NCBI GenBank assembly: GCA_010909165.1
Contig: VJWM01000151.1
Span: forward strand, 1-64,000
From: Anthoceros angustus
Taxonomy: Eukaryota > Streptophyta > Anthocerotopsida > Anthocerotales > Anthocerotaceae
Direction: 5' to 3'
Length of the DNA: 64,000 nucleotides
Part shown: positions 1 to 11,726 of the stretch, piece after piece
How the letters are laid out: every line of letters begins with the position of its first letter
Numbering within the stretch: position 1 is the stretch's first letter
Translations under genes and position numbers: made by a program
The notes under the pieces: model-generated
Database searches by the model: none
The model's input: only the letters and a program-made list of their open reading frames with translations
What the model was told of the DNA's origin: nothing

Positions 1-371
1 CTTTTCTTCCTGCACCTCTCTTGGCGCCGCTTTTCTCCTCCTTGCCCAACTTGCGCCTTCCTCTCAGCAGCATGGGCGTGTACGTTGGGGCCTTGGGAAG
101 CTTGAGGTGTGGCGGCGCCTTCTGTGAGGCCGTCCTCAAGTTTGAGGCCTCTGCACTGCACCACTTTTATAAGTCACCCAAGGGTTAGAAAAGTAACTAC
201 CATTCTATCCTGCCCTTGGATGTGTGCCACGTGGCCCTTTCTCACCGTTGATGTTAGTTTCCTAATTCCTTATACTAAAATACCAATTTCCCTATTTTCT
301 AATTTCTCTGAAAATTAGCCTCTAATTTCTTAATTACCTATTTTGGCCTATTTATCTAGTCCACTAAAAGA

Positions 372-383
372 CCCTATATATAG
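372..383 (+). promoter_or_regulatory. TATA-box-like sequence
   Basis: The string CCCTATATATAG lies at the end of an AT-rich stretch (about 240-420) and before a GC-rich open region. It fits a plant TATA box read on the + strand. No transcript start or clear coding region is tied to it, and it could equally be the promoter of a degraded LTR. Confidence 0.3.
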
Positions 384-423
384 CAAGCCTATCCCGCCTA
401 AAACATAAGCTACTTCCTTAGAA

Positions 424-690
424 CCTATCCCACTGGTAGGACATCCTCCTACCATGGTAGGCGTTTTCCCTTTCTCCTACCACGGTAGGAGTTACTCCCA
501 CGTGGGATACCTTCCTACCCTCTCCTACCATGGTAGGAGCTATTACACCGGTAGGTGATCAAAACACTAGCGGTCATTCTCCTACGGTGGTAGGATCTCT
601 CCTACCCTCGTCTACCATGGTAGGAGTTTCTCCTACGGTGGTAGGACACCTCCTACCACTCATGTAGGTTACCTTTTCTCCTCACCAGTA
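424..690. repeat. Cluster of short palindromes, core CCTACCATGGTAGG
   Basis: At least six near-palindromes occur within about 270 bases. CCTACCATGGTAGG is at 448-461, CTCCTACCATGGTAGGAG at 522-539, a CACGG-centred version near 475-491, TCCCACGTGGGA near 496-507, and CCTACGGTGGTAGG versions near 580-595 and 630-645. Arms of TCCTACC are shared while the centre varies (CATG, CACG, CGGTG). The cluster could bind a dimeric protein, form hairpins, or be the terminal part of a transposon. None of these can be decided here. Confidence 0.75.
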
Positions 691-856
691 GGTCGTTTTG
701 ACCCGTTTCTTTTTCCCTGCATATCCTCTCTGCCTTCCCGACATGGTCCTACAACTCCCGCTCAAAAAGGAGCAAAAAATTTCCTTGCATGTCTTCACCA
801 AACCATTTCTAGCAAAAGAGTGTGGGCCTGTTTCAAAACGAACTCATTTAAGCTAG

Positions 857-2036
857 TTGCCCAAACTTTTATGCTCCACACTCGTCCTTCCTCACTCCTG
901 GACGACTCTTCATCCTCCTCCTCATTCTCTATCCACCCTCCATCGCAACCGGCTCACGACCATGTACACGCCACCACGCCCATGTAGCCTGCAGACAACC
1001 TGCATGACATCGTCTAATGGCTTACCGGCGTGCTCCGTCAATTCTCCAATTTCATGTGCTGGCAATGTAGTCGGCATGTCTTCCTCGACCTCAAGATCCG
1101 CCATCTCCACATCTTCCTCCTCGCCTCCCGCTCCCCCATCCTCGCTGGGTGTCCTCCTCCTCACCGCCTCTCCTCACCATCATAGGCATGCGCTCCTTGG
1201 CCCTCCTCCGCAACCGCGCCCACCAGCCGCCTCCACTCCCACCGCAGAGTCTCCTCCCCTCCAAAGGCTCCCTCCGCCACGTTGTTGGGGTTGTCCGCCA
1301 CCCCAGCGTAAGGTCCACAAACGTATGCCATCTCTCGGCAGCCACGGGTCACCCTCTTGTGCACCACCACCATGCTCCTCAAGTTGGACATGCCCTCAAG
1401 CTCCAGACTAAGGCCAATGTCCTCGTTCCTCCGGACGCCCGCCTGGCGATCCCTCCTCTGACTTTGGAATCTCTCCTGCAGAAGCATTGTGCGTTAGCTC
1501 CCCACCTGTTGGAGACACCCACTCCACTTCCGGCCGCTTTCGCTGAGCATCGCCCGCCTCTTCGGCAGCAGACTCCACTCCTGTATGAAGGTTCTCCCCT
1601 CCGGCACCCTCCACCTCTCTCGCCGCTTCCCGCTCCACGCCATGGGCATCCACCCTCTCCACTTCAGTGGAATCGGCTTTCTCCACGACCGCGCCCACCT
1701 CACTTGCCGCGCTTCCACCATCCGGCGCCGTGCTTCCATCCAGCCATTGGGCCGCTTCGTCTCGCTCCTGCGCCAAGTCCCCTTGCTGTGGACCATTTTC
1801 CGGCTTCCCTCTCGACTCGCAAACGCGCCGATGGGCCCCAACTGTCCTCCTTCCCGGCGCGGCGTTATGGGCACGGACATCCGCGGATTGGCGGCGTTGT
1901 TCAGCTTAAGCCAAATGCCAAATCCTCAAAGTCAACGTCCCAAACCATGGTCGAGGCCAACCGAGTCACCCGCACATGCACAACCGATAACCGCGACAAA
2001 GTGAGGAACTCCGTGGCGATGGCGACGGTGAGGTAA
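857..2036. other. GC-rich region open on both strands, unrecognised
   Basis: Long open frames exist on both strands. The + strand reads as Pro/Ser/His-rich peptides, a usual sign of a shadow frame. The - strand reads as Glu/Gly/Ala-rich peptides in three overlapping pieces (about 922-1164, 1161-1487 and 1408-1776), with stretches such as VESAAEEAGD, which looks more like a real but frame-broken protein. I recognise no domain. It may be a decayed transposon gene on the - strand. Confidence 0.3.
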
Positions 2037-2343
2037 CCTGGTGATGGGGAAGAGGGCAAGAGGAGAAGAGGGGGAGGCGAGGCGCAAGTCCTAGGGCATG
2101 CCGGTGGCTCATGTGCCATGCATGCCGAGCACAAACTCGGAGTTTGCGCCCACCACCTATATGTGTACATGTGGCATTCACATGCCTAAAACACCCGCGA
2201 TTGTCCACCACACCATTCTCGTACATATGGCATCCATGCATGTTTGGCATATATAGGCATCCGTTTATACGATTTTCGTCATCCAAGGACAAATTTAGCC
2301 CATTATGGATTACCATATGCATCGAAGGAAAATAATTTCCCTT

Positions 2344-2830
2344 TGCTCATGCGCATTTCGTGGTCCAAGGACAAAACATTCCCGTTAAGTATGGTCATTT
2401 CGTGACCCAAGGACAAATGTTCCTCATTTGTCATGATCATGCCTTGGCCTCAGGTCATTTTTTGGGCATTCTGGATGACCATTTCGAAAGCCAAGGACAA
2501 ATGTTTCCGATTATGGAAGATCATTTTCTGATCGACGGACACTAATTTGCCATTGTTCATTACCGTTGCGTGGTCCAAGGACAATACATTCCCATCATGC
2601 ATGATCATTCGTGACCCAAGGACAAATGTTCCTCATTCGTCATGACCATGTCTTTGCCTCATGTCAATTTTGGCCATTACGGATGACCATTTGGAGAGCC
2701 AAGGATAATTTGCCCTTTGTGGATTACCATTCGTGACACAAGGACAAATGATTCTGTGACGTTCCTTCCTCCAATAAGACAATGCATTTAATCATTATGT
2801 ACCCAAGGACAAGTGTTCGCAATGCCATTT
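2344..2830. repeat. Diverged tandem repeat built on CCAAGGACAAATG
   Basis: A segment beginning GTGGTCCAAGGACAA (about 2361-2510) recurs from about 2571 to 2710 with the same order of sub-motifs: TCCAAGGACAA, then ATGATCATT, then CCCAAGGACAAATGTTCC, then a CATGACCATG-type string, then GGATGACCATTT. The period is about 210 bases. CCAAGGACAA also recurs on its own at about 2739 and 2803, and near 2284 before the block. No coding role is evident. Confidence 0.7.
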
Positions 2831-5800
2831 CGTCTGAATGCCATGATGTGCCATTTCAAGCAAGACCGACTTAGAACCCGCCATGCTCCACGGACCATGC
2901 ATGTGTTAATTTGCTATTTTTATGCTTTGCCCGTTCGCACCACATTGCCTACCGATCCACCATGCGGCGATGTCGCGACCACATTCCGTGGAGCCGGTGT
3001 ATGACGGTGGCCATGGGTGTGGGGAGTGGTGGTGCGTGGCGGCGCGGGGGAGGGAGGAAGAGGAGAGAGGAGGAGACTGTGGCGATGGCTATGCCACACG
3101 TTGTATGCACCCTTGTGTCCATGCCATTCCTCCATGCATGCCATGTATGGTCCCCTATGTTGAAGGCCATGACAATGTCATGATAACTGCCATGAACCAA
3201 AGACAATGGCTCCCTATCTCGCATAAACTTGTCTTCTCCACCGTTGTCCAAGAAAGGTGTGGTGAAGCCATTTTAATATTTGAAAAGCGGGGCATGGTAG
3301 AAAACATGCCATGTCCGTGGTCGTGTGCATTGACCGTTCTCTCGATGTCCGCTTCTTCTACACCATTGTGCAAGGACGGTAGGTGGCACGTGAGAGCCAT
3401 TCAAGCAAACTAAATGCCCCATTCATTATGCCATGAATGAAGGACCGTGTGAATTTGCCATATATATGCCAATTCGCGTTCTCCCATATAATGATGTGCA
3501 TCGTCGAGACTCCGATCCACCAATCAAACGCGTCACATGGCGTAACGTGTCATGTATTCACACCTTCCGGCAGACGCCAATGACGGCCTCGGCGTCACTC
3601 GCCGCACCGCCGCAAAGGATATCCGGACCTTGGGAGACATGACATGTACCTTCGTGTTCCGCGCTCGTTTGCCCCCGCGCGCCACCGCCCATGAATTTAC
3701 CGCAACCATCGCTCGATGACGGCCATGCCACCGCCATGTCTCCTTTCTCACATGTAAGGAACGGCTGAAATTCAAGATCCTCTCATCCGCAACCCGATGT
3801 GGCACGGAGGACAAGAGGCTGTTAAGGTCGTGTTCCGCTTTAAATGTCACCACCTTGCCCTCGCTCACGCTACTACCTTTGTTTTGGTCATCTTCGCATC
3901 CGAGGGCGAGCTTGTCTTCCAGTGAACACGCCTCGCTGTCGCTCTACCTTGTGCCGCCTATGACGGACATGCAAGTATGCCGCAACGCGAGCTTCCGAAA
4001 CCACCGTGGGTATCCACTGGTAGCTCGCAAAGACGAGGCGTGTGTGCATGTCTCCATCTTCATGCCCAACTGGAAATCACGATGGCCATCAAGGATCATA
4101 TGGGAATGTTGGGCGCGGTGTCCCCGCCTTCACGGCGCGTGAGCTGTCTCTCTATCCCCTCACGGCGTCTTGCCGTTCGGTGGCGAGGTGGTTCCTTCTC
4201 TAGCGAGGTGGTCCCTTCTACCTGGTGCGGGCATGGTGTTCAGGTGACCGCACACGGTATGGATTGGGTGCTCGGGAGGCGCCGCATGTGAACACTTTTT
4301 GTTTGGCCCTTTTCTCCAACCTGCAAGTTCATGCGGTGTGAAGTGTTTGTGGAATCCGCATTTGACGAACCCGCAACATTCCGCTCCCTCACCCCTCGCT
4401 TTGTGGATCATTGCAAGTTTTGCACATCGTTGTTGCTGGTGCGGAAACCGACGATGCCCATCAAGGACGAGAGGGCCGCAGCCTCGTCAATGACGATGGC
4501 CATCAAGGATGATGGACGGAGGTTGCTCTCCTCGGCCATCAAGGACCTGGTATGGAGTGCCGCCCTTGGCTCTTGCCGTCTACGGATCACGCGTCGTGTG
4601 ACTAGGGACGGTTTATACCTCACAATGTGGGGTATATGATTACCGTAATTAAACGCTGGGATGGGAAAGTCCTTCTTCTTTGATCACTACGTGTACTTCT
4701 CATGCCGTCACCCAATAAAACTCGCGATGTGCCTCGCTTGGCGGAATGGATGGGTATGGTTTGGTGCCCGTTCATACCGCTGACCGGACATGACAAGTCA
4801 CCGCGCACGCCCTTCCGAGTCGTAATAAACAAAGTATGGTGATTGGTGCTATAGCTCTTTGTCTCTCCCTCCTAGATGCACAAGGCATTCTCTAGATTCC
4901 GGTCCATTGCATACCTCGATGGAGAGAATTGGCAAGGATTGCTCGCAAGCCTCGGAAGTTGAAGGCGAGGGAGATTGAGAGAGAAGGGTAAGGCGGATGT
5001 ACACGCCACCCTCCCGTGAGGGACCGATCCGGCCCGGGTGATGCGAAGGGCAAGAGGAAAGTGGAGGAGCAATCGCTGTGGGCGGCAGCATCCGGGCGCT
5101 CGGAGTGCCGCAGTCAAGCCACATTTCCTCCATGGGAAGAAGAGGCGACGCATTAAATTTACAATTCTGCAGAGGCCACGATCCAAGGAGGAGGTTGCGA
5201 AGTCGCTTTTTCGGATAGAACAAGCGATGTGGGGCTTCACGTCGCGGCCAGCATGGTGGCTACACACTTCACAGGAATGGAATTGGGATGCGTTGGGAGG
5301 CGGCATGGAGCACTCTGCGGCGGGTTGATGCCCTTTCACGAGAATGGCGCCGCAACATGGGGTCAGAGACTTTGAGACAATGAGCTCAACACTATTCCTT
5401 GCCGTGACGAAGTGGACATGAAGGAGGTTGTTTACACCAAGGGGAAGCGCCTCCTCCTGAGCGTTTTGTTACGCATATGCTTGCAAGCTTAGGACGATCA
5501 AGGCCGTTGTCGAACTTGGATTGTGTGTAATCAACTTTAAATCAAAACACGCATCCCCAAATGCAATGACCGACACGCTGCGGTCAACCATCCCCGACCG
5601 CTGGTGCCGACCACCAAGCCAGCCACAAGACATCCTCCCTTTTTCCATTGCAGTGTCACCCCTACACTCGCCCAATCTCCGGGCCCGTCGGAAGAGTCTA
5701 CCACCACGCTGACATAACGCCCGGCAGCTTCCACGCCGCTAAGCGCATGCACTGCGAACATTGCGTGCATCGATGGCGTGCTGCCAACCGTGCTCGTCAC

Positions 5801-6020
5801 CGAGTTGGGATTGGAAGACGGTGGTGGCTCGCGCAAATTACTGCTCATGTCCGTGAGGCGCGAGGTTCTTGTCACATCCCCGTGATGCCCCCGACATGCA
5901 TCGCCCTCTGTAGTCAGCGGTTCCCCGATTGTTTGGCCGACTTAGTCACGAAATGGGTCATCACGACACGGTGGATCTCCATAAGCGTGTGTGGCGCGAT
6001 CACTGGCCGGCCAGTGCCAA
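2831..6020. other. 3.2 kb with no recognisable gene
   Basis: Moderately GC-rich DNA with many short open frames on both strands and none long enough or familiar enough to call. A + strand frame at 5038-5328 holds HFLHGKK, also present at about 8632 in another unrecognised frame; this may be a weak link between two degraded transposon genes. The composition resembles the CACTA-like DNA further right, so this may be old transposon sequence. Confidence 0.4.
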
Positions 6021-6925
6021 GACAATCGTGTCGCTAGTAAGGGGGTCCGCTCCATGGAATGCACTGCTTGTTCGCCTCGAGCTCTACAACCCATCGATCA
6101 ACGGACTTCATCAAAGGTCCCGGCTCCACAACCCTAAGTGTGTGCCCTCCACAACTCGCACTGGACCACGCTGCAACCACCGGGACTTCCCACAAACCCG
6201 CCTCAAGTTTCTCCAAGACACGGAACAGTTTAACGACGCTCCTCCGCTGGGCCTCACAGACCAGCGCTCCAAATACCTCAACTCGTCTGCCACAACTCCA
6301 CCTCAACACACGCCGTACGCGACCCTCCCTTATCCATTTCACTAGTAGTCACAACACCAACACGCCGATGTATTCACCGGATCGCTTTGCCCGCTTCCGT
6401 GCTTCACGCCCCACGGAGAAGTAGCTTCAAGTAACCCCACGCCTCCGCTCCAGCAGCCTCCAAGGATGGCTTCCGCACCAAGAAGTCACCCCCAAGCGCT
6501 CCTTATCCTCCGGCTTCACGCTCATGGAGAAGTGGCCAGCCCGCATCCCCACAAATTGCCCAAAGAGCCTCGGATGGCTTCCGCCCAAAGAGTCACCCCC
6601 AAGCGCCTATCCCTCCGGCCGCCTACGCTGGAGTGGCTGAGCACTGCAACCCCACGCCTCCGCTCCAAAGCAGCCTCTAAGGTTAGTCCCGCACCCGAAA
6701 TCACCCGCGAGCACCTCTCGAGCTCAGTCCGACCCGGCCTCGCCCATCAAGCGTGCGGAGCTCGCCACCGAGCTCTAAACACATCCTCTACCACCAATTA
6801 ATCCCCGCACGGTGACGCAGAACTCACTCGCCTCTCGAGCACCAAGGCAAGAGCACGGAGCCAAGATGGTACCCGGATAGCCTCCCGTCTTGGGCCAGCC
6901 TTCCTATATACCCCACATATCCTAA
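6021..6925 (+). repeat. LTR-like direct repeat, first copy, left half
   Basis: This stretch matches 9820-10720 over its whole length in the same orientation. Shared landmarks are GGGGTCCGCTCC at the start, GGCTCCACAACCCTAAGTGTG, CAAGGATGGCTTCCGC, and the promoter-like TTCCTATATACCCC followed by ACATATCCTAA at the end. The TATA-like string near the end, followed in the other copy by sequence ending in an AATAAA-like signal, suggests U3 and R/U5 parts of an LTR. Homology stops abruptly at 6925 and resumes at 8931. Confidence 0.7.
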
Positions 6926-8930
6926 AAGGTAAGTGGGTGCAGAAGAAGTTGAGGACGCAGTACGTGGAAGAAGACGCCAATGGTGACGAGGATGAGCGAA
7001 CATGTCAAAGACATCGCAGCAAGAGGTAGCAAGGGGGTGATCGTGGACGAGCTAAGCGCGTACGAGTTAAGGGTGACAAATGGCAAGGCAAGCGGCTACC
7101 AAGTTCGGTCGCAGATTTTGGGAGGCCAACGCGAGGTCGGAGAGTAGGACCAAGCACGATGGAGGGAGTTTAACCAAGAGTCTCAAGGGCAGAACAGATC
7201 ACCAAATGCCCTGAGGCATTGGGGTTGACGGGTTTTGGCTTCACCCATGTTCGGGAGTCGAGGTCCAAGAGGCGAAAGATGAGGAGGACAAGTTCCACAA
7301 GGTCCGCCTTACCTCGATGAAGATGTCCTTCCAACACAAACCTCACTTATGGGAAATGTGCCACAACAGGGTTTGGCACGAGTTTGCACAATGGTGACCT
7401 CGGACATCCGCTTTGGATTGTCCAAGAGTGGGAAGGCCCACATGCCGACATGGGTGTATGCGGCTGCCGGAATCCCCGCCCGCAAGTGCCGCCGACCTCG
7501 AGGCAAGGAAGGACGAAGAGGAGGCGACCTTAACCAAGGATGCTGAGGAGGCCGTTGAGAAGGCCGGCGAAGAGGAGGCGGAGTTCAGGACCGGTAGGGT
7601 GTGATTCGTGACCGACACCATTGCACCAAAAGGGACCAAAGAACTAGCCTGCAATGGTTTCGCGTCGAATACACGGCCAATTCTAACGAAACAATTTCAA
7701 GGTGAGCTCAGACAAGATGAAGGAGTGGCACGACCACGCGTGGTGGTTTGTGATAGCCTCCGTGATCGTGAGATAGCCGATATTTTGGAAGATGCAGACC
7801 GGGAAATGGGAAGGCTGTGATCCGAAGTGGATTCATTTGCTTCTAGGACACCCTTGCCGCCGACGGCGCGGATGATGCGAACAATACATCGGGTCGCCAC
7901 ACAACTGGCCGTGTCAACCCCCATCATGAGCATCACAGGGGATGCTCATGCCGGGTACATGGCGAAATCCCTATGACATGTATGGACGTTGACTTGAGGG
8001 CAACAAGCGGCACCAAAACGGAAGAGGAATTTCGACATCCAAAGATGAGGTTCCGCTGTCATATGCATGAAAGCGTAAGTATTCGTCTGTGAGGAAAATG
8101 GTCAGCATGGTTGCGGCGAGGAGGATCCATGCATGGTTGCTTTACAGTTCGTATCGTGCCGATTACGCGACATGCAGGTTATTTTACAGCTGACAGCCGG
8201 GCTTATCAGTTCGAACTCAGTTCGATACAGCCCCGATAGTTCGATAATGAGGTCGGGGTGTAATTCAGCTCGATATTGTGCCCGGAGTTACACTCGCAAA
8301 AGTAGGCTTGTAACTCCATGGTCATTTAATTTGGGTTGAGGCTGGATTTCATCATGAGGTTATGTTGCATGTAATGTTCTAAATCACAATTGTCTATGTG
8401 TTTTGAATGTTACATATACTACGTGACTCGCCTTCGTGGTTTTCCAAGGATAGGGTGCACTACACAATCCGACACATGTGCAACCCATCGTCGATTTTGG
8501 GCACACTCGATCTGAAGTGCTTCTTATTGAAAGCACCTTACGCCAAACAATTTCAGCCCATGGAGCTTTCAGTATTGTAGCTCGCTTAGTGGCACCCGAG
8601 GCATTGGAAGAATAACTTGAGAAAGGAGGCTAGGCACTTCTTACATGGGAAGAAAGGGTGCGATAAGTATGTGCCCAAGAGCTTGAAGAAGGAGCATTGG
8701 GATGTTCTCTTGAAACAGAGAAAGATAAGTCGGATGGTGTTGTTGCACCCTCAACAAAAGATTGCTGCGGTGAGGGGGAAAACGTCAGGTAAGCCATATT
8801 CTTGCTTTGGGTTTGAGGTCAAAAGCAATTCATGGACAGAGCCAAGTTTGATAGGCAAGCAACTTTAGAGGAGATCAAGTGGGATCTAGGCATGGAAATT
8901 GGTTGAACAAGTCGAGAGCGCATTGGAAGG
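6926..8930. other. 2-kb segment splitting the first LTR-like copy
   Basis: The second LTR-like copy has only about 50 bases at this position (10721-10770), so this segment is an insertion in copy one or a replacement. On the + strand it has broken Glu/Arg/Lys-rich frames, for example around 7283-7604 and 8617-8868. I see no clear terminal inverted repeats or target-site duplication. The start, AAAAGGTAAGTGGGTGCAG, looks like a splice donor, so a captured gene fragment is possible. Confidence 0.5.
8617..8868 (+). pseudogene. Basic ORF, possibly En/Spm accessory transposase fragment
   Basis: The 83-residue frame is rich in Lys and Arg and contains HFLHGKKGCDKY, then VPKSLKKEHWDVLLKQRK, then AAVRGKTSGK. 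The pattern 'K-x-W-x-x-L' followed by a basic stretch and a Gly/Ser segment resembles the plant Ptta/En/Spm-type accessory transposase domain as I recall it. The match is loose and no flanking domain supports it. It sits inside the 2-kb segment that splits the LTR-like repeat. It could also be an unrelated fragment. Confidence 0.25.
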
Positions 8931-9406
8931 AGCTCATCATTGCAACCGACTTCTTCCACCAGCCACGCCCTTTCCAAGTGAGATCCGCTCCAAACTATGC
9001 CAACCAGATTACCCGCCAGCTGCACCACTCCGCCTGACCACGGACACTATTCACTTACTCCTCCGACCTGACTAACTCCTGACCGACCGGACCACCTCTT
9101 GACCTGACCGACCACTGTCGGGACCACCTGACCACCTGGCCGGACCTCGACCGGACCACCCGTGACCGACCGACCACCTGGGACTGACGACCACCCACCG
9201 ACGGACCACGGCCGACTCGACCACCTCTTGGCCTGACCTCAACGACCACCTGGCTCGCGACCACACTCCTGACCACTGTCGACCCAACGGACTGAGGTTA
9301 GATTGCACTCTAAGTGCAATCCGCCAAACGGCCTTATTGGCTAACCTCCCTATCCCCTTAACAAGAACGACCAAAACAAAACAAAAACCAGGACATCCTT
9401 TGGCAC
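8931..9406 (+). repeat. LTR-like direct repeat, first copy, right half
   Basis: The stretch matches 10771-11166: it opens with AGCTCATCATTGCA, continues with CTTCTTCCACCAGC and CCAAACTATGCCAAC, runs through a GACCACC-rich section, and ends with AGATTGCACTCTA, ACGGCCTT, an ACGACCAAAAC string and GGACATC...TTTGGCAC. The GACCACC-rich section differs in detail from the second copy, as expected of an unstable minisatellite. Confidence 0.7.
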
Positions 9407-9819
9407 CCACATACTCCCTTCTCATCCGCTGGCGGCCCGCCAACACCCGCCATACTCCGCCTCCTCCGCTTGACTCCCTTCTCACTTACTACCTCCTGTG
9501 TCAAGTCCCAAGACATTGGGATTTTTTTTTACCAAGATTCATCCTCCGCTGAGGATGAGTCGCCTCCTCCGAGGTTGATGTGCCCTCCTCCGCCTGTGCC
9601 CATCTTCTTTCTCCCTTTGAGCATGCTAGGCCTCCCGCTAGATTCGCACCCCAGTCCTGGCCCCTGCATCCTCCCTACTTCTATATACTCCACAAACCGC
9701 GACCATTACCCATCCACACCCGCAATCAGCCTACTACCTCATATCTACTAACTCAGCAGCACCACAACAATACATATTCCTCACCAAGGCCAAAATGTGG
9801 CGACTACCGACGACCACCG
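9407..9819. other. Spacer between LTR-like copies
   Basis: CT-rich DNA of about 410 bases with Pro/Ser/Leu-type open frames on the + strand and no gene that I recognise. A T9 run lies near 9521. No primer-binding site or polypurine tract is visible, so the two LTR-like copies do not obviously bound an internal retrotransposon region. Confidence 0.4.
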
Positions 9820-10720
9820 GCGACAATCCCATGTCACAGGGGTCCGCTCCACGTGGAATGGACTGCTTGTTCCGCCCGAGCCTCTAACCCACCGACGGAC
9901 TTCATCGTTGGGTCCGGCTCCACAACCCTAAGTGTGCCCCTCCACAACTCGTTGACCACACAGCAACCACCGGACCTCCCCACAAACCCCGCCGGGTTTC
10001 TCCAAGACTACCGAATAGTTTAACGACGCTCCCTCCGCTGCCCACAGACTCAGCCTCCGGCCTCAACTCGTCCGCCACAACTCCACCTCAACACACACGC
10101 CGAACGCCGACCCTCCCTTATCCATCTCCTAGTAGTCACAACACCAACACGATGTATTCACACCAGACGCTTTGCCCGCCCAACGGCTTCACGCCCCACG
10201 GAGAAGTAGCTTCGCAGCCCTGCAACCCCATGCCTCCGCCCAGCAGCCTCCAAGGATGGCTTCCGCCCAAGAAAGTCACCCCCAGCCTTATCCCTCCTCC
10301 GGCCGCCCACGCCTGAGAAGTGGCTTCACCGTGATCCCCATGTTCTGCTCCAAGAAATGCCTCTGTGGATGGCTTCCGCCCAAGAAGTCACCCCAAGCGC
10401 CCCTAATCCCTCCTACCGCTTCACGCTCATGGAGCGGGCTTCATGCACCCTCCTCGCTCCAAGAGCCTCCAAGGTTAGTCCCAGACCCGAAATCACCCGA
10501 GCACCTCCCGAGCTCAGTCCGACCCCCGCACTCCATCAAGCGTGGTTACGAGCTCCACCGAGCTCTAAACACATCCCTCTACCACCAATTAATCACACTG
10601 TGCGGAGGAACTCACTCCGCTCCTCGAGCGAGGCGAAGAGCACCACAGGCCTTGAAGATGGTACCGGATAGTCTCCCGTCTTGGGCCTTGAGCCTTCCTA
10701 TATACCCCCACATATCCTAA
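9820..10720 (+). repeat. LTR-like direct repeat, second copy, left half
   Basis: Counterpart of 6021-6925. It carries the same TTCCTATATACCCC promoter-like string at about 10694-10707. Here the right half follows after about 50 bases, so this copy shows the uninterrupted arrangement. Confidence 0.7.
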
Positions 10721-10770
10721 TCTAACGCCTATGTATGTACCTAACACAGGTCGTAGTAACGCCAGGGCGT

Positions 10771-11166
10771 AGCTCATCATTGCAGGACTTCTTCCACCAG
10801 CTACGTCCTTTCCAAGCGATGATCCGTTTCCAAACTATGCCAACTAGACTACGTCGCCGGGCGACTCAGCCGGACCTCGAGACCACTCCGTCGGACCTCT
10901 CGACCAGACGGACCCTCCCGGACCTCAGCCGGACCACTCCGTCGGACCTCGAGGACCACTCCGTCGGACCTCGTAGGACCGACTCCGTCCAGACCTCGCC
11001 GGACCACTCCGTCGGCTCGCGCCCAACGGACCTTAGGTTAGGATTGCACTCTAGCGATGCAAAACGGCCTTTATCGCTAACTCCCTCCCTATCAATAAAG
11101 GTAACGACCCAAAATAAAACAAAACAAGCCTAAAACCAGTCGCGAGTGCGGACATCGGTTTGGCAC
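10771..11166 (+). repeat. LTR-like direct repeat, second copy, right half, with minisatellite
   Basis: Counterpart of 8931-9406. Between about 10870 and 11020 it contains a minisatellite whose unit is close to GGACCACTCCGTCGGACCTCG, with about six imperfect copies. After it come AGGATTGCACTCTAG, a TATCAATAAAGG string that could be a polyadenylation signal, and an A-rich end. Confidence 0.7.
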
Positions 11167-11726
11167 TCCTGACCAGTGACGCATAGCCTGGCCCTGCCCA
11201 TCGCAAGCATCGTTCAGTCCTCGGTCGTCTGTTTATGGGTCATGTGATCGTGACACCTTTGGGGGCGGTCCGGATAACGGATGTACCACCTTTCTTTGTC
11301 AGTGGTTGCCAGTGCCTACCGGATCACGACCACAGGGAGGATGCCACGAAATGCGTATCACGGTGTACATGTATTGTCCACTGTGTCGCGAGCTCGCGCT
11401 CGTATTACATTTCAAGAATTCACTATCTGCGCCAATTTACTCCAATGTGTGAGTTCTCTCGTGGCCGGTTGCACTCCAATTCTAGCTTTAAGGTGGCTTT
11501 TTGCGGTCGGCGAGACACGGTGGCATAGAAAGCGGCGTCTTGGCGTCTCCGCCACCTGACGGATTCGGATACAGGCTCGAGATGGGTCGCGAGGCAGCGG
11601 TGGCCATCCCACCACCACACTAGTAGTTCCGACGCGAAAGTATGGATGAGGGTTCGGGAGGTGATGATATGCCCTGTACACGTGGGCGATTCTTTGGAAG
11701 CCACGGATGTTGCATGGTAGGCGGGG
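11167..11726 (+). other. 560 bp upstream of TNP2, no gene recognised
   Basis: No domain is visible. Short + strand frames (about 11235-11528) could be a broken N-terminus of the transposase that follows, because TNP2 proteins usually have several hundred residues before the first motifs seen here. No CACTA 5' terminus was found in this stretch. Confidence 0.3.
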
